From assembly GCA_020439605.1 (NCBI GenBank), contig JAGQSI010000083.1:1-7673 (forward strand): a stretch of 7,673 bases of DNA. Reading direction: 5' to 3'. Origin of the DNA: Acidimicrobiales bacterium. GTDB taxonomy: Bacteria; Actinomycetota; Acidimicrobiia; Acidimicrobiales; Iamiaceae. Position numbers and translations under genes: made by a program. The first letter of the stretch is position 1. Each line of letters begins with the position of its first letter. The notes under the pieces were generated by a model. That model saw nothing but the letters and a program-made list of their open reading frames with translations, made no database searches and had not been told where the DNA came from. Of the stretch, positions 6,694-7,673 are shown piece by piece.

Positions 6694-7188
6694 TTATCCC
6701 CGAACCTTGACCATGGCCGGCCGAACGACGTGTCCCTTCCACATATAGCCAGGACGCATGACGTCTGTGACCACAGTTGTCTCGTCGTCCTCTTCGAAGG
6801 AGGGCTCATGCATGACAGCCTCATGACACTTGGGATCAAACTCTTCACCCATCGGTTCAAGCCGAACCAGCCCTTGCTTTTCAAGGGCCTGCATCAGCGC
6901 TGTAGAGATCGGCTCAACTTCTTGTGCTCCATGAGCCAAAGCACTGTCACATGCGTCGAGTACGGGGAGCAGTTGCTCCACCATGCCAGCGGTTGCCCGG
7001 ACAAGATCGTCCACCGCTTGGGTAGCTGCACGTTTGCGATAGTTCTCGAACTCGGCCTGGGTTCTGCGGGCCAGGTCCAAGAACTCGTCGCGTTCGCTGT
7101 AGGAGACCTCCAACAGATCTAGAAGTTCTTCTACCGTTGGCGGCTCTACCGGCTCATCGTCTTCAAGAGTTGGATCTACATCAGACAT
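6694..7188 (-). CDS. grpE: GrpE nucleotide exchange factor
   Basis: The 164-residue product is the exchange factor that releases ADP from DnaK so the client is let go. An acidic N-terminal tail (1-18) leads into the long dimerisation helix (about 19-58), with FENYRKRA at 47-54. A helical-bundle part follows (about 59-105), then the beta domain that contacts DnaK. The C-terminal signature is clear: EEFDPKCHEAVMHE (115-128) and PGYMWKGHVVRPAMVKV (146-162). It is somewhat shorter than the enterobacterial protein because the N-terminal tail is short. The ATG at 7188 overlaps the dnaK stop as TGATG, so translation is probably coupled to dnaK. Confidence 0.97.
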   Translation of the reverse strand: MSDVDPTLEDDEPVEPPTVEELLDLLEVSYSERDEFLDLARRTQAEFENYRKRAATQAVDDLVRATAGMVEQLLPVLDACDSALAHGAQEVEPISTALMQALEKQGLVRLEPMGEEFDPKCHEAVMHEPSFEEDDETTVVTDVMRPGYMWKGHVVRPAMVKVRG

Positions 7189-7673
7189 CAGTCCTGGCCG
7201 TCCTCGTCGATGACCTCGGCGTCTACCACGTCATCGTCATCTGCGCCGGTGGCTCCTGCCCCCGATGCCGCTTCTGGATCGTACTGACCTGCTTCTTCGG
7301 CAGCGGTGGACTCGTAGAGCTTTTGGGCAAATGCCTGCGAAGTGGCGGATACCTCTTCAACTGCAGACTTGATAGCGCCTAGGTCCGAGCCTTCAACCGA
7401 GGACTTGAGTGTTGCGAGCGCAGCTTCCATGTTGTCCTTCTCAGGGCCGGTGACCTTGTCTCCTTGCTCCTTGAGAAGCTTTTCGGTCTGGTAGATCAAG
7501 GTGTCTGCCTGGTTGCGCAGATCTGCTTCTTCCTTGCGGGCCGAATCCTCGGCTGCATGCGCTTCTGCATCCTTGACCATCTGATCGATCTGGTCCTTGG
7601 ACAGCGAGCTCTGACCTGTGATGGTCATGGATTGTTCCTTGCCAGTGCCCTTGTCCTTGGCGGAAACGTGGAC
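7188..7673 (-). CDS. dnaK: DnaK (Hsp70) chaperone, C-terminal 161 residues (gene cut by the right window edge)
   Basis: The frame is open from the right edge to the TGA at 7190-7188. The fragment starts in the last strands of the substrate-binding beta domain ([19 protein letters not shown], residues 1-19 of the fragment). It continues through the helical lid (about 22-120, with [20 protein letters not shown] at 27-46 as a typical lid helix). It ends in a Gly/Ala-rich linker and the acidic tail [17 protein letters not shown], usual for Gram-positive and actinobacterial DnaK. The ATPase domain, most of the peptide-binding domain, the promoter and any HAIR operator lie beyond the window. It is the first visible gene of the chaperone operon and overlaps grpE by one base. 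Confidence 0.97.
   Translation of the reverse strand, partial: VHVSAKDKGTGKEQSMTITGQSSLSKDQIDQMVKDAEAHAAEDSARKEEADLRNQADTLIYQTEKLLKEQGDKVTGPEKDNMEAALATLKSSVEGSDLGAIKSAVEEVSATSQAFAQKLYESTAAEEAGQYDPEAASGAGATGADDDDVVDAEVIDEDGQD

Noticed and set aside
6348..6884. Minus-strand frame of 178 codons across the grpE-dnaJ junction
   Set aside because: It is a shifted frame of the real grpE and dnaJ genes with an Arg/Pro/Ser/Thr-rich, non-protein-like composition.
6457..7122. Open frame of 221 codons on the plus strand opposite grpE and the start of dnaJ
   Set aside because: It is antisense to two unmistakable chaperone genes, has no recognisable domain, and long antisense frames are a known by-product of codon bias in chaperone genes.
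7398..7425. CTTGAGT resembling half of a HAIR operator inside dnaK
   Set aside because: The second half (ACTCAAG after 7 bases) is absent, and it lies in coding sequence far from any start; the operator is expected upstream of dnaK, outside the window.

Overview
The window is gene-dense bacterial DNA of moderately high GC and is almost entirely coding. The gene order dnaK-grpE-dnaJ-hspR, with a MerR-type HspR repressor directly behind dnaJ, is the classic actinobacterial heat-shock operon. The style of the neighbouring membrane proteins and the moderate GC make me think of an Acidimicrobiia-type actinobacterium. That lineage call is an inference; the phylum-level call is firmer.

Right half (7673 down to 3895, all minus strand): this looks like one long transcription unit. 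In transcription order it holds the C-terminal 161 residues of DnaK, then GrpE (TGATG overlap), DnaJ (3-bp gap), HspR (8-bp gap), and two small membrane-anchored proteins that I do not recognise by family. The first of these starts at a GTG that overlaps the hspR stop codon (TAGTG), and the second follows after 14 bp. The two are clearly paralogues. Each has a short N-terminal tail, one transmembrane anchor, a hydrophilic linker, and a domain of about 130 residues containing the shared motifs YSLGAN, QPGV, WHD-x2-GFH and FKV-x-CST. Each has exactly two cysteines, at equivalent places. Their place at the end of an HspR-type operon suggests heat-shock co-expression of two probably extracytoplasmic proteins with a cytoplasmic chaperone machine. 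This is the most novel part of the window.

Left half: a plus-strand gene (1929-3890) encodes an OafA-like acyltransferase 3 membrane protein fused to a C-terminal SGNH-type domain, and converges on the chaperone operon with only 4 bp between the stop codons. Divergent from it, after a 44-bp gap, a minus-strand gene (1884-241) encodes a polytopic membrane protein resembling GT-C glycosyltransferases. It is followed after 2 bp by the 5' part of another minus-strand gene, which runs off the left edge of the window and encodes a small membrane-anchored protein. These three genes are plausibly involved in building or acylating a surface glycan.

No RNA genes, mobile elements, CRISPR arrays or convincing intrinsic terminators were seen. 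No stretch over 300 bases lacks a gene; the largest intergenic gap is 44 bp.
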